Positions 9,863 through 19,124 of a stretch of 64,000 nt of DNA are shown piece after piece. The DNA is from Spirosoma rhododendri (GTDB lineage: Bacteria > Bacteroidota > Bacteroidia > Cytophagales > Spirosomataceae). Where the stretch lies: NCBI RefSeq assembly GCF_012849055.1, contig NZ_CP051677.1, forward strand, positions 3,983,001-4,047,000. The letters run 5' to 3'. Every line of letters starts with the position of its first letter. Position 1 is the first letter of the stretch. The notes under the pieces were generated by a model that saw only the letters and a program-made list of their open reading frames with translations, searched no databases and was not told the origin of the DNA. The translations under genes and the position numbers were made by a program.

Positions 9863-10239
9863 CCCCGCTCCACTGGCGGCAGGCTGGCGTATTCGGCTTC
9901 GGTGAATAGCCGGGAGCGAATCATAAACCGGACCCCCATCGGGATTTCCAGCGAAAAACTGGCTCCCCGGCCCGGCGTCACGTCGATGGTCAGGTGCGTG
10001 TGTTTCCAGTACTCAAACTGATCGTCCGACATCCAGAAGTCGCAGCCGTCGATCTGCCCCAGCCGCACGTCCGACGGGCCGATACGGAAGTCGCCCTCGG
10101 CAAAGCACATCGGCGACGAGCCATCGCAACATCCCCCACTCTGGTGAAACATCAGCGGTCCGTTGCGCTGGCGCAGCGTGTCGATCACAGCCGAAGCTGC
10201 GGGCGTAATGTCAATACGGGAAGTCGTTTGCGTGGTCAT
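9856..10239 (-). CDS. DUF779 domain-containing protein
   Basis: 127 residues, the usual size of the family. Conserved features are LMFHQSGGCCDGSSPMC (about 29-45) with a Cys-rich cluster, and FWMSDDQFEYWKHTHLTIDV (about 68-87). DUF779 genes are commonly found beside aldehyde dehydrogenases of the acetaldehyde/AcoD type, as here, which suggests a helper or redox role; the biochemical function is not known. It sits at the 3' end of a minus-strand group ALDH - EthD - DUF779, 19 bases after the EthD gene. Confidence 0.88.
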   Translation of the reverse strand: MTTQTTSRIDITPAASAVIDTLRQRNGPLMFHQSGGCCDGSSPMCFAEGDFRIGPSDVRLGQIDGCDFWMSDDQFEYWKHTHLTIDVTPGRGASFSLEIPMGVRFMIRSRLFTEAEYASLPPVERGV

Positions 10240-10258
10240 TGGCGGAAACTGCGGCTAA

Positions 10259-10570
10259 TCAGATCGACCGGCAGACCTGCGTGAGCGGCTGCTGATCGGT
10301 GAAGTTGGGAATGTCGCCCAGCAGTTCGGGGCCGTGTACGCCCATCCCCGCCGATAGCTCATCGGTTGTGTTGAAAATCAAACCCGTAATCATGGCGTAA
10401 GTCGGCAGATCACCGGGTCCACCACCCGACAGCCCCTCCTGTAGATCGACGCCCACCAGCCCGTGATGGGTTAGCCGCTCCTTCACAAGTGGAATGTGCG
10501 TATCGAGATAGTAATCCATATCAAACGTACTATCAGCAGTCTTGGGGTAAAGTACAGTCAGGCGAACCAT
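10259..10570 (-). CDS. EthD family reductase-like protein
   Basis: 103 residues of the EthD ferredoxin-like (dimeric alpha+beta barrel) fold. It begins MVRLTVLYPKTADSTFDMDY, and YYLDTHIPLVKERL supplies the usual conserved His segment. EthD-type proteins are small helper or catalytic proteins in oxidative degradation of ethers and aromatics. I used the ATG at 10570 because the upstream open frame is translated repeat sequence (10574-10660). It lies between the ALDH and DUF779 genes on the same strand. Confidence 0.82.
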   Translation of the reverse strand: MVRLTVLYPKTADSTFDMDYYLDTHIPLVKERLTHHGLVGVDLQEGLSGGGPGDLPTYAMITGLIFNTTDELSAGMGVHGPELLGDIPNFTDQQPLTQVCRSI

Positions 10571-10573
10571 AAG

Positions 10574-10660
10574 TAAAGAGCGAAAGAATGAATGAGTGAA
10601 AGAGCGAAAGGTTGGCTCAAGAGCATTCGCTCTTTCATTCTTTCGCTCTTTCACTCTTTA
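10574..10660. repeat. GAGTGAAAGAGCGAAAG-type palindromic repeat
   Basis: Tandem variations of GAGCGAAAG / GAATGAGTGAAAG fill the left half, and their complements (CTCTTTCATTCTTTCGCTC) fill the right half, making an imperfect hairpin between the ALDH and EthD genes. A related copy is at 40864-40946. Confidence 0.65.
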
Positions 10661-10661
10661 A

Positions 10662-12176
10662 TCAAAAGAATCCTAATTTGTTTTTGCTGTAGGAGATCAG
10701 CATGTTTTTGGTCTGGCGGTAGTGGTTGAGCATCATCAGGTGGTTTTCCCGCCCGAAGCCCGACTTCTTGTAGCCACCAAACGGCGCGTGGGCCGGGTAG
10801 TCGTGGTAGCAGTTGACCCACACGCGACCCGCCTGAATCTGCCGGGGGATGGTGTACAGCTCATGCGCATCCCGCGACCAGAAGCCCGCACCCAGCCCGT
10901 AGAGCGTGTCGTTGGCAATGGCTACGGCTTCGTCGGCGTCTTTAAACGTCGTTACCGACAGCACCGGTCCGAAAATCTCTTCCTGGAAAATGCGCATCTT
11001 GTTGTTGCCCCGGAAAATCGTTGGCTTGATGTAGTAGCCGCCTTCGACGGATCGGCCCGCTTCACCACCCGTCAGCACTTCGGCCCCTTCCTGCTTGCCA
11101 ATGTCGATGTACGACAGGATCTTCTCGTACTGATCGTTGCTGGCCTGCGCACCCATCATCGTGTCGGGGTCGAGCGGGTGGCCGAGTTTGATGGCTTCCG
11201 TGCGCTGAATAACCCGCTCCATGAACTTGTCATAAATATCTTCGTGGACGAGTAGCCGGGAAGGGCAGGTGCAGATTTCGCCCTGATTGAGCGCAAACAT
11301 CACGGCTCCTTCCACGCACTTATCAAAAAACTCGTCGTCGGCATCGGCGACCGATTTCATGAAGATGTTCGGCGATTTACCGCCCAGCTCCATCGTCACC
11401 GGAATCAGGTTGTCCGACGCGTACTGCATGATGAGTCGACCCGTCGTGGTTTCGCCCGTGAAGGCTACTTTGTTGATGCGCTTGTGCTGCGCCAGCGGCT
11501 TGCCCGCTTCCACGCCGAAACCCTGCACGATGTTGACGACCCCCGGCGGCACAATGCCTTCCAGCAGTTCAAACAGCACGGCCAGCGAGGTAGGCGTTTG
11601 CTCGGCGGGTTTGATGACCACGCAGCAGCCAGCCGCCAGGGCGGGTGCCAGCTTCCAGGTCGCCATAAGCAGCGGAAAATTCCACGGAATAATCTGCCCG
11701 ACAACGCCGATGGGCTCCTTGATAATCAGCGACAGCGTCGTTTCGTTAAGCTCGGTGGCGGTGCCTTCCTCCGCCCGGATTACCCCGGCGAAGTACCGGA
11801 AATGGTCGACGCAGAGGGGCAGGTCGGCCGCCATCGTCTCGCGTAGCGCCTTGCCGTTTTCGACCGTTTCGACGCGGGCCAGAAACTCCAGATTCTTCTC
11901 GATCACGTCGGCAATTTTGAGCAGAATGTTGCTCCGCTCCGTTGCTGAGGTTTTTGACCAGGTGGCAAACGCCTTATGTGCCGCATCAACGGCCATGTCG
12001 ATATCGGCAGCTTTGGAGCGCGGCATTTTGGCGATCAGACTACCATCGACCGGCGACTCGTTGTCGAAGTATTCACCATCGAGGGGCGGTACCCATTTAC
12101 CCCCGATATAATTGTCGTAGTGCGATTTGAACTTGGGCCGGTTGACGTGTGTCTCAACTAGTTCGAGCGTTTCCAT
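10662..12176 (-). CDS. Aldehyde dehydrogenase, acetaldehyde dehydrogenase II (AcoD/ExaC) type
   Basis: 504 residues, full length for NAD(P)-dependent aldehyde dehydrogenases, which oxidise aldehydes to acids in the cytoplasm. Visible are the Rossmann segment [20 protein letters not shown] (157-176), the general-base motif MELGGKSPN with Glu at about 263, and the nucleophile Cys302 in [12 protein letters not shown]. The GEICTC context is characteristic of the AcoD/ExaC branch acting on acetaldehyde and related short aldehydes. The downstream EthD and DUF779 genes and the divergent AraC regulator support an inducible aldehyde-detoxification or alcohol-catabolism unit. Confidence 0.93.
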   Translation of the reverse strand: METLELVETHVNRPKFKSHYDNYIGGKWVPPLDGEYFDNESPVDGSLIAKMPRSKAADIDMAVDAAHKAFATWSKTSATERSNILLKIADVIEKNLEFLARVETVENGKALRETMAADLPLCVDHFRYFAGVIRAEEGTATELNETTLSLIIKEPIGVVGQIIPWNFPLLMATWKLAPALAAGCCVVIKPAEQTPTSLAVLFELLEGIVPPGVVNIVQGFGVEAGKPLAQHKRINKVAFTGETTTGRLIMQYASDNLIPVTMELGGKSPNIFMKSVADADDEFFDKCVEGAVMFALNQGEICTCPSRLLVHEDIYDKFMERVIQRTEAIKLGHPLDPDTMMGAQASNDQYEKILSYIDIGKQEGAEVLTGGEAGRSVEGGYYIKPTIFRGNNKMRIFQEEIFGPVLSVTTFKDADEAVAIANDTLYGLGAGFWSRDAHELYTIPRQIQAGRVWVNCYHDYPAHAPFGGYKKSGFGRENHLMMLNHYRQTKNMLISYSKNKLGFF

Positions 12177-12246
12177 GCGATTAAGAAAAGGGGTTATTCG
12201 TTAAATCAGCACAAATTTTGCTTGAATTGTACCAGTTTCGGTTGAG

Positions 12247-12277
12247 CGATTGTATCGTTTGATTATACGATTCTATC
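12247..12277. promoter_or_regulatory. Candidate AraC-type operator: two 10-bp direct repeats, 21 bp apart
   Basis: CGATTGTATC (12247-12256) and CGATTCTATC (12268-12277) match at 9 of 10 bases. They start 21 bases apart, two helical turns, the arrangement used by many AraC-family activators. The pair lies 71-101 bases upstream of the ALDH start, in the gap shared with the divergent AraC gene. The inference rests on spacing and context only. Confidence 0.5.
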
Positions 12278-12430
12278 AAAGAATAGCGGGCGTAAGGAAC
12301 CAGCCAGGCTCATAAAGATTATACCCGACATTTATTTTGTACTATTTGTGGCTTGATAATCAGTGAGAAACGGTTAGATTAGAGTCCCGGTTTACCTTTT
12401 ACGCGTGTACGTTGCTGACCTAATCTGTTT

Positions 12431-13363
12431 ATGAATCGTATACAGTCGTCCCCGTTCGACATCAACCGGCATCTCCATTCCCGGCGGCTGGAGCAGGAAG
12501 TCGAAAATCGTACGGCCTACACCATCGATGCGGCTGAGCTGAACATCTACGAGACGCAGCACATCGCCGAAAAAGTCGAGTTGACGTTTGCCAGTCCGGT
12601 ACTGGCGAGTATGATTCGGGGCAAGAAAGTGATGCACCTGCCCAACACCCCCGCCTTCGATCTGCTGCCCGGTGAGTCGGTCATCGTGCCGAGTCAGGAA
12701 ATGATGCGGATCGATTTTCCGGAAGCGCAGACCCAGAACCCGACGCAGTGCCTGGCCCTCGCCATCGACGCCGACAAGGTGAAACAGGTAACGGATCTGC
12801 TCAACGACCGGGCTCCGCTGGTCGATAATGCGCAGGGCTGGCAGTTTGGGCAAACCAATTTTTTCCTGACCAACGACGAACCGATCCATCAGCTTATCGC
12901 CCGGCTGGTGTACATATTCACGGAAAACAACAAAGCCAAAGACGTCTTCGCCAATCTGGTCTTGCAGGAACTGGTCGTGCGGCTGATGCAGACGCAGGCC
13001 CGCGCCCTGCTGCTGACGGAGGGCGCTGCGGTGGCGAGCGTGAACCGGCTGGCCCACGTCGCCCAATACATCAACCAGCACCTGAGCCGGAGCCTGCACA
13101 TTCGCGAGCTGGCCGACGAAGCCTGCATGAGCGAGCCCAACTTTTACCGCACCTTCAAGCAAACCTTCGGCCTGACGCCCGTCGACTACATCAATCAGCA
13201 GCGTATCGATCTGGCGTCGAAGCTACTCCGCACAACCAACCGCTGCCTGGCCGACATTAGCCTGAACTGTGGTTTCAACAACCTGACTTATTTTATGAAG
13301 CTGTTCCGGCGCGAGAAAGGTATATCGCCCGCCCAGTTTCGCAAACAGGGCAGCACGCTGTAG
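12431..13363 (+). CDS. AraC family transcriptional regulator
   Basis: 310 residues: an N-terminal AraC-type ligand-binding/dimerisation domain (about 20-190) and a C-terminal double helix-turn-helix (about 210-305). Recognisable parts are SRSLHIRELADEACMSEPNF (first HTH) and LADISLNCGFNNLTYFMKLF followed by KGISPAQFRK (second HTH). It is divergent from the aldehyde dehydrogenase gene with a 254-base gap, so it most likely controls that operon in response to an aldehyde or alcohol. The following Rrf2 gene is convergent. Confidence 0.92.
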   Translation: MNRIQSSPFDINRHLHSRRLEQEVENRTAYTIDAAELNIYETQHIAEKVELTFASPVLASMIRGKKVMHLPNTPAFDLLPGESVIVPSQEMMRIDFPEAQTQNPTQCLALAIDADKVKQVTDLLNDRAPLVDNAQGWQFGQTNFFLTNDEPIHQLIARLVYIFTENNKAKDVFANLVLQELVVRLMQTQARALLLTEGAAVASVNRLAHVAQYINQHLSRSLHIRELADEACMSEPNFYRTFKQTFGLTPVDYINQQRIDLASKLLRTTNRCLADISLNCGFNNLTYFMKLFRREKGISPAQFRKQGSTL

Positions 13364-13410
13364 CGAACTGCCAACAGCCGTTACTGCTACAGGTAATCCG
13401 ACGAATAAAA

Positions 13411-13869
13411 TCAGGCGGGGGCTGTTTCGCTATCCGTCAACGCGGAGGTAAGCGGTGTCAGGGTCGTCAGTGCTTTCAATGAAATGGTTTCGTAAACCGC
13501 CAGGTTGGCATCCCGCACCTGTATCATCACCGATCGGATACGGCAGGTTTCTTCGTCGGTACAATCATCGCAGCGCACGTAAAAATTTTTGGAGACACAG
13601 GGTGTCGGGGCAATCGGGCCGTCGATAATCCGTAATACCTGCGCCAGATTAACCCGCTCCGGCTCGACCCGCAGCATGTAGCCTCCGCCTTTTCCTTTCT
13701 GGCTGTGCAATAATCCGTGGTTGCGCATATCGAGTAAAATGGCCTCCAGGAAGCGTTGCGGAATCTGTGCCTGCTTCGCCAACTCACTGATCATCAGTGG
13801 TCCTTTGCCGTATTCTTCGGTCAGTCTGATTAGCGCCTTCATGGCGTATTTCGCTCGTTTTGAGATCAT
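13411..13869 (-). CDS. Rrf2 family transcriptional regulator with four-cysteine cluster
   Basis: 152 residues. A winged helix occupies about 1-65 (MISKRAKYAMKALIRL, QIPQRFLEAILLDMRNHGLL, GKGGGYML), followed by a dimerisation helix. Cysteines at 91, 100, 103 and 109 lie where IscR/NsrR-type members bind an iron-sulfur cluster, so redox, iron or nitric-oxide sensing is plausible; spacing differs from IscR. It is divergent from the peroxiredoxin / ACT / TonB receptor group and probably represses it. A dyad in the gap (13948-13971) is a candidate operator. Confidence 0.88.
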   Translation of the reverse strand: MISKRAKYAMKALIRLTEEYGKGPLMISELAKQAQIPQRFLEAILLDMRNHGLLHSQKGKGGGYMLRVEPERVNLAQVLRIIDGPIAPTPCVSKNFYVRCDDCTDEETCRIRSVMIQVRDANLAVYETISLKALTTLTPLTSALTDSETAPA

Positions 13870-13947
13870 CGTTCACAGAAAAATTATAGTCCATTGTTTG
13901 GAAGCGTGGGCAATCTAGCACTTTATTTGCAAACCCTACCACTTCAA

Positions 13948-13971
13948 TAGATTAAAAGTACTACTAATCTA
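13948..13971. promoter_or_regulatory. Candidate Rrf2 operator dyad
   Basis: TAGATTA (13948-13954) and TAATCTA (13965-13971) form a perfect dyad in the Rrf2/peroxiredoxin divergent gap. AGTACT occurs inside it and again at about 13984. Rrf2 proteins typically bind such dyads near their own promoter; assignment is by position. Confidence 0.35.
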
Positions 13972-14048
13972 TCTAGTACCGGGAGTACTGGGATTTATCA
14001 AAACAGGCAGTAAACGACAACCGATAGAGCATTAAAACGACTTGGAAT

Positions 14049-14639
14049 ATGACACTGGAATTAGTCAATGAGCTGGGCGATATTCAGGTACGGGTGGTAA
14101 AAGACCGCCAGCCAGTTGAACGCGTACAACCCCTGCACACGGGCGACAGCGCCCCCCTGATTTCTATTGCCAACACCGCCGGGTACTGGGCCACGGCCAA
14201 CCCCCAGACCGCCGGGCAGGCGCACCTGCTGACGCTGCGCCAGCTGGTAAAGCAGCGGCCGGTGGTGGTGGGGTTCTACTGCCCATGCTGGGGCCGCTAC
14301 GCCGACCCGTTTCTGGCTACGCTGATCCAGCTGGCCGATCAGGTCGAGCGGGCGGGCGGACAACTGCTCGTGTTTGCCAATGAACACCCCCGGTACCTGC
14401 CCCCGGTGGCCCTGCAAGCCCCGATGACGGTTGTGTACGACGCCGATAAAGCCGTGGCCCAGCAGTTTGGCGTGTACGCCGAAACCGACCCGATCTGGGA
14501 CCGTATTTCGGGGATTTCGGAGGAGGTTTACATCCCGGCGCTCTATGTGATCGACGCCAGCCAGCAAATCCGCTATCATTTTCTGGACGAGAATTTCGAG
14601 GGCTTTACCGACCATACCGGACTTTGCAACGCGCTCTAG
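14049..14639 (+). CDS. Peroxiredoxin-like (AhpC/TSA, thioredoxin-fold) protein
   Basis: 196 residues of the AhpC-TSA/redoxin fold. VVVGFYCPCWGRYADP carries Cys78 and Cys80 at the position of the peroxidatic cysteine, as a CPC motif rather than the usual TxxC. The C-terminal half has YDADKAVAQQFGVY and IPALYVIDASQQIRYHF, the typical strands. It is likely a cytoplasmic thiol peroxidase or redox protein. It is the first gene after the divergent Rrf2 regulator, with the ACT-like gene 2 bases downstream, so the two are almost certainly co-transcribed. Confidence 0.82.
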   Translation: MTLELVNELGDIQVRVVKDRQPVERVQPLHTGDSAPLISIANTAGYWATANPQTAGQAHLLTLRQLVKQRPVVVGFYCPCWGRYADPFLATLIQLADQVERAGGQLLVFANEHPRYLPPVALQAPMTVVYDADKAVAQQFGVYAETDPIWDRISGISEEVYIPALYVIDASQQIRYHFLDENFEGFTDHTGLCNAL

Positions 14640-14641
14640 CT

Positions 14642-14911
14642 ATGGTACCTACCGCACTTGTTTCCCCCCACGGGCATACCGTTTTCACCGTAGTTGGCTT
14701 CGACCGGGTGCAGTTCGTCAGTGATGTGCTGGCGGCTGTAGGGGCGGAGCAGACCCGTATTGCGCAGGCATCATTCGAAGCGGATGGTGTGCGCTCGACG
14801 GGGCAGTTTACCGTGCAGGTAACCGACTGTCGGCAGCTGGCGCAGATCGACCAGCGGTTGCAGCTTGCCAGGGGGGTGATACAGGTCACGCAGCGGGCGG
14901 CCACTACATAG
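14642..14911 (+). CDS. Small ACT-domain-like protein
   Basis: 89 residues resembling a single ACT regulatory domain: FTVVGFDRVQFVSDVLAAVG (helix after the first strand), then QASFEADGVRSTGQFTVQV and QLAQIDQRLQLARGVIQVTQ, as in the C-terminal ACT module of RelA or glycine-cleavage regulators. A stand-alone domain of this size would bind a small ligand or act as an adaptor. The start at 14642 follows the peroxiredoxin stop by 2 bases, which argues translational coupling. The function is inferred from fold resemblance only. Confidence 0.6.
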   Translation: MVPTALVSPHGHTVFTVVGFDRVQFVSDVLAAVGAEQTRIAQASFEADGVRSTGQFTVQVTDCRQLAQIDQRLQLARGVIQVTQRAATT

Positions 14912-14947
14912 CATTCACTACGCATAAATTTACCAATACAACCTGTT

Positions 14948-17514
14948 ATGAATCAATTCTTTACGACGGTCGTCCTGGCCGCTCTACTGGTCGTGCCGCA
15001 CTGGCTGACCGCCCAGAATGCCCCTGTTATCAATGCCACCGTGACGGGAACGGTGATCGATGCCCGCACGAGTAATCACCTGATCGGCGCTACCGTAACC
15101 ATCAAAGGAACAACGAACGGCGGATCAACAAACCAGAACGGCCAGTTTACCCTCATTACGGGGCAAAAGCTACCATTCACCATCATCGTTTCCTACATCG
15201 GCTACCAGACCCAGGAAACGGTGCTGAGTCAGGACGGTGCCGAGATCAAACTGGAAGAAACGGCTAGTCAGCTCGCCGACGTGACGATCACCTCCCGGCG
15301 TCGGCAGGAATCGTCGCAGAACGTACCCATCCCGATTTCGGTGTTGCGCGGCCCACTGGTCGACGATGCCGGGGCGTTCAACGTCAACCGGGTCAAGGAA
15401 CTGGTGCCTTCGGTGCAGCTGTATTCGTCGAACCCGCGCAACACGACGCTCAACATCCGGGGCCTCGGCTCGACCTTCGGGCTGACCAACGACGGTATCG
15501 ATCCGGGGGTTGGGTTCTACGTAGACGGGGTGTACTACGCCCGTCCGGCCGTGACTGCGCTCGACTTTGTGGACATCGACCAGATCGAAGTACTACGCGG
15601 ACCGCAGGGTACCCTGTTCGGCAAAAACACCACCGCCGGGGCCTTCAACATCACTACGCGGGGGGCCAGCTTTACGCCGGGCGCTACCTTCGAGGTTAGC
15701 TACGGCAACTACAACTACGTGCAGGCGAAAGCGTCTATCACGGGGCCGTTGGGTCGTAAATTTGCCGCCCGGGCGTCGTTTTCCGGTACGCAGCGCAACG
15801 GAACGCTGACCAACATCCGGACGAATCAGCTGGTCAATTCACTCAATAACCTCGGCTTTCGGGGGCAGCTGCTGTACACGCCCTCTGATAAGGTACGCCT
15901 GACGCTGACCGGCGACGTTACCGACCAGAAACCCGTTGGCTACGCCGTGGTGTATGCCGGTGCTGTGACAACCAAACGGGCCGCTTACCGTCAGTTCAAC
16001 AACATCATCGCCGATCTGGGCTATACCGTGCCGTCGCAAAACCCGTTCGACCGGATCATCGATCAGGATACGCCCTCGAAGGCCAACAACCAGCTGGGTG
16101 GTGTATCGCTCAACGCCGACATCAAACTCGGGCCGGGCACGCTGACCAGCACGACGGCCTGGCGGTACTGGAAGTGGGATCCGCTCAATGACCGTGATTA
16201 CATCGGGCTGCCGGTCTTCACCGTTTCGGCGGGCAACTCCAAACACGACCAGTACTCGCAGGAAATCCGGTACGCCGGTACCTTCTCTGAACGGGTGAGT
16301 GGGGTAGCCGGGCTCTACTATCTCTACCAGGATCTACAGTCGGACCCGGTGCAGACCGAAGAAGCGGGCGCTGCGCAGTGGCGGTTTGCGCAAAGTACCA
16401 CGAGTGCCCTCTGGAAAACGCCGGGCCTATTCGACGGCTTCGGTATCCGCACCACCAACCGGCTGCGCAGTACCTCGGCCGCTGTGTTCGGTCAGATCGA
16501 CTGGGCGCTCAGCGACAAGCTGCACGTGTTGCCCGGTCTGCGCTACAATTACGACAAGAAGGTGGCTAACTACAACCGGGTAACGTACGGCGGGCTGCAA
16601 ACCACCGACCCGGCCCTGCTGGCGCTCAAAAACCTGGTTTACACCAATCAGGCGTTCGATACCAACGTCGACGAAACCAACTTCTCCGGTCAGCTGACAC
16701 TTCAGTACAAAGCCAGCAACCGACTGAACACGTTCGCTACCTATTCGGTGAGTTACAAGCCGGTGGGTATCAACATCGGGGGCCTGCCCACCGCCAACGG
16801 CCGCGTACTGACCGAGCTGGCGCGGGTAAAGCCGGAAGCGGTGCGGCATTACGAAGTGGGCATTAAAACCCGACCTACCCCCAATACGACCCTGAACGTG
16901 GTGTTCCATAACAGCGATATCCGCGATTACCAGACGCAGGTGCAGACACCTGAACCGGGCGTAAACCGGGGGTACCTGGCCAATGCCGAGAAGGTGCGGG
17001 TGCGGGGTGTTGAAGTCGACGGAAATGTTCGGTTCGGCAGTCGGCTGTCGTTGTACGGGTCGGTGGCGTACACCGATGGGAAGTACATCACGTTTACCAA
17101 TGCGCCGGTGCCGCTCGAAGAAACGGGTGGTGAGCAGGCGTTCAAGGATATCTCGGGGGGGCGTTGCCCGGTATCTCCAAATGGGCCGGTTCGCTGGGTG
17201 GCGAACTTAGCGGAGCCGGTAAGTTTCTGGCGCAGGACGGCCGGTACTTCTTCGCTGCCGATGGGTACTACCGCTCGTCGTTCTCGTCGAGCCCGTCGCC
17301 CTCGCAGTATCTCAACATCGACGGGTATGCCCTGGCCAATGCCCGCGTCGGGTTCCGGGCATCCAACGGTACGTCGATCTTTATCTGGAGCCGCAACCTG
17401 CTGAATCAGAACTATTTTGAGCAGCTACTGCCCGCACCCGGCAACTCGGGTCAGTACGGAGCGGTGCTGGGCGACCCACGCACCTACGGCGTAACGCTGC
17501 GGTATGCGTTCTAA
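14948..17514 (+). pseudogene. TonB-dependent receptor, frameshifted at a G7 tract
   Basis: Outer-membrane receptor of about 855 residues if the frame is repaired. It has a signal peptide (to about 23), a carboxypeptidase-regulatory domain (about 30-105, SYIGYQTQETVL), a plug (about 115-240, IEVLRGPQGTLFGKNTTAGA) and a 22-strand-type barrel. The reading frame breaks in TCGGGGGGGCG at 17155-17161; as written it continues to 17404 with nonsense. One extra G restores the barrel end (LPGISKWAGSLGGELSGAGK to the terminal YGVTLRYAF at 17514). It follows the ACT-like gene by 36 bases, perhaps in the Rrf2-controlled operon. The plug resembles siderophore or vitamin receptors; substrate unknown. The defect is probably an assembly error, with slippage a second option. 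Confidence 0.85.
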
Positions 17515-17618
17515 CCCCGTACCTGTACGACTACAGCCACGGTCAACGCCTTGATTTGCATTCTGCTGATGCCAGCTGTTCCGGACAATTTGTAAAATTC
17601 AGGTGAGCGGGCCGATTG

Positions 17619-17667
17619 CGCCGACGGAGTCTCTTTCCAAAGGGTATTCCGTCGGCGTTTTTGTTTG
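17619..17667 (+). terminator. Rho-independent terminator after the TonB receptor
   Basis: CGCCGACGGA (17619-17628) pairs exactly with TCCGTCGGCG (17648-17657) and is followed by TTTTTGTTT. It lies about 105 bases past the receptor stop. Confidence 0.8.
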
Positions 17668-17726
17668 GCTCTGTTCAGCATCAGTGGCTACCGGTGAGTA
17701 GAGAAACCCGTGGGCGGGTTTAGCTG

Positions 17727-18929
17727 TTACTGCTCGAAAAAGCAGACCGTGCCGCCCACCCAGTCGAAGTCTTTGTTGAACCGGACGCCGATCATTTCGC
17801 CCCGGCTCAGGCGGCTCAGGTTGGTCAAGAGGGTGGGGCGGGGGTCGGTTTTGGGCCAGATAAACAGCATCCGGATTTCGCACTTGACCTGCCCATCCGG
17901 CGACTGAATGACGGGGTCGTATTGCACCTTGCGCTGAAGCAGGTAGCCGTGCCGCTGCGATTCGGGGATCGCGTCGAGGTCGGCGGGGGTTACGTGCAGA
18001 TTTACCCCGCTGCCTGCAAAAGAGAATAGGGGCTTCAGCACGTAATTGTTCAGGTCGGCGGGGTACTCGGTCAGGTCAGACAGGTAATGGCTGGCCGGGA
18101 CAAACGGGCTGTCGAGCAAAGGCAGCATGTATTTGCTGATCCGGAAAAACCAGTTTGGGTGCCCAACCCACTCCACATCGACGTCGGCGTCGGTCAGGTG
18201 AAATTCGGTGGTTAGGTCCGGGAAGTTTTGCAGATCGTCGAAGATCAGCCGGTTGTAGATGCGTTTGATGGGCACTGTGCGCCCGTCGCGTTCGTAGACG
18301 AGCTGCCGCCCCTGCTTCTGAATTTTAGTCAGGCATACCGCCTTAACGCCCAGATACTGCTCCGTCAGGGCGAAGTCGATGCGGGTTTTCTGTTTCTCCG
18401 GGTAAATTTCCAGCAGAATGACCTCCTCCGGGTTCAGGTCGCCGACGATCATCTCGCGCAGCCGATCGATGTACTGCTCATTGGTATCGACATTGAACAG
18501 GTGCGACAGGTTGTCGGGGATAGGAAAGTGCGCCCGAAACTGACCGGCCAGATACGGCTGAAAGCAATAGAGCGACGGGAAGCCCTGCAATTCGATGAGT
18601 TGTGGCGTCAGTTCACCGGCTTCGTCGCGGCAGACGGCAAAATCAACGGCCAGAAATTGCGTGTGATCGTCTCCTTCGTTTGGCACCAGCTGACCAGTGG
18701 GAATGGCCTTGTCCGTCAGGGCTTTAAAGTCATCCCGCGTAATCACGTCGACGATGTCGTCGCAGGCCCGGCGCAGCTTGTCGGTTAGCTGTTTAGGGAC
18801 AAAGACGGGGGTTTCGGCAACGCGGAAATCCAGCTGACCGGGCAGGTCGTGCTCGATAGCGTCGAGAAAAGCCTGGTAGCGTTCGGGCGAAAAAGCCGCA
18901 TTATACTCGTGACGGACGGACTGAATCAT
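17727..18929 (-). CDS. ATP-grasp ligase-like protein (glutathionylspermidine-synthase-like)
   Basis: 400 residues, not a named family to me. The C-terminal half has ATP-grasp hallmarks: YVLKPLFSFAGSGVNL (296-311) resembles the Lys plus glycine-rich loop over ATP, LLQRKVQYDPVI (330-341) the adenine-contact strand, and CEIRMLFIW (350-358) the Arg/metal-ligand strand. LIELQGFPSLYCFQPYL (111-127) and LLEIYPEKQKTRID (172-185) resemble substrate-domain segments of peptide-bond-forming members. I start at 18929 (MIQSVRHEYN) since the upstream 18 codons are unlike a protein start. It lies in the same direction downstream of a GATase and a GCS2 carboxylate-amine ligase, so a role in making a small amide or peptide is inferred. 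Confidence 0.72.
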   Translation of the reverse strand: MIQSVRHEYNAAFSPERYQAFLDAIEHDLPGQLDFRVAETPVFVPKQLTDKLRRACDDIVDVITRDDFKALTDKAIPTGQLVPNEGDDHTQFLAVDFAVCRDEAGELTPQLIELQGFPSLYCFQPYLAGQFRAHFPIPDNLSHLFNVDTNEQYIDRLREMIVGDLNPEEVILLEIYPEKQKTRIDFALTEQYLGVKAVCLTKIQKQGRQLVYERDGRTVPIKRIYNRLIFDDLQNFPDLTTEFHLTDADVDVEWVGHPNWFFRISKYMLPLLDSPFVPASHYLSDLTEYPADLNNYVLKPLFSFAGSGVNLHVTPADLDAIPESQRHGYLLQRKVQYDPVIQSPDGQVKCEIRMLFIWPKTDPRPTLLTNLSRLSRGEMIGVRFNKDFDWVGGTVCFFEQ

Positions 18930-18950
18930 GCGAGAGTGAGAAGAACGAGA

Positions 18951-19003
18951 AAAGACGCAAGATAAAAGACAGTTTGGTTGCACTGCCTTTATCCTGCGTC
19001 TTT
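18951..19003. repeat. Imperfect inverted repeat upstream of the ATP-grasp gene
   Basis: AAAGACGCAAGATAAAAGAC (from 18951) pairs with GCCTTTATCCTGCGTCTTT (ending 19003) with a few mismatches. It sits just upstream of the ATP-grasp start on the minus strand and could be a leader hairpin or repeat relic. Confidence 0.5.
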
Positions 19004-19068
19004 CTTCACGACGTAACGTCGGGTAAGCAGGGGCAGATCAGCCCGGCGTTTCAGATGGAATATCGTTA

Positions 19069-19113
19069 AAAAGAAAGGAGACGACAGTGTTTCTGCTGTC
19101 GTCTCCCTTCTTT
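19069..19113 (-). terminator. Terminator after the GATase gene
   Basis: On the minus strand a 17-bp stem (arms 19096-19112 and 19071-19087, one mismatch, core GGAGACGACAG) follows the GATase stop by 12 bases and ends in a CTTTTTAAC T-rich run. It implies that the downstream ATP-grasp gene has its own promoter or depends on read-through. Confidence 0.75.
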
Positions 19114-19124
19114 CGTCTGAACGA

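Noticed and set aside
11287..12111. 274-residue plus-strand frame inside the aldehyde dehydrogenase gene
   Set aside because: Serine-rich translation of the opposite strand of a clear ALDH; no motif.
12177..12430. Riboswitch or structured leader
   Set aside because: No conserved riboswitch core was found; the only regular pattern is the paired direct repeats.
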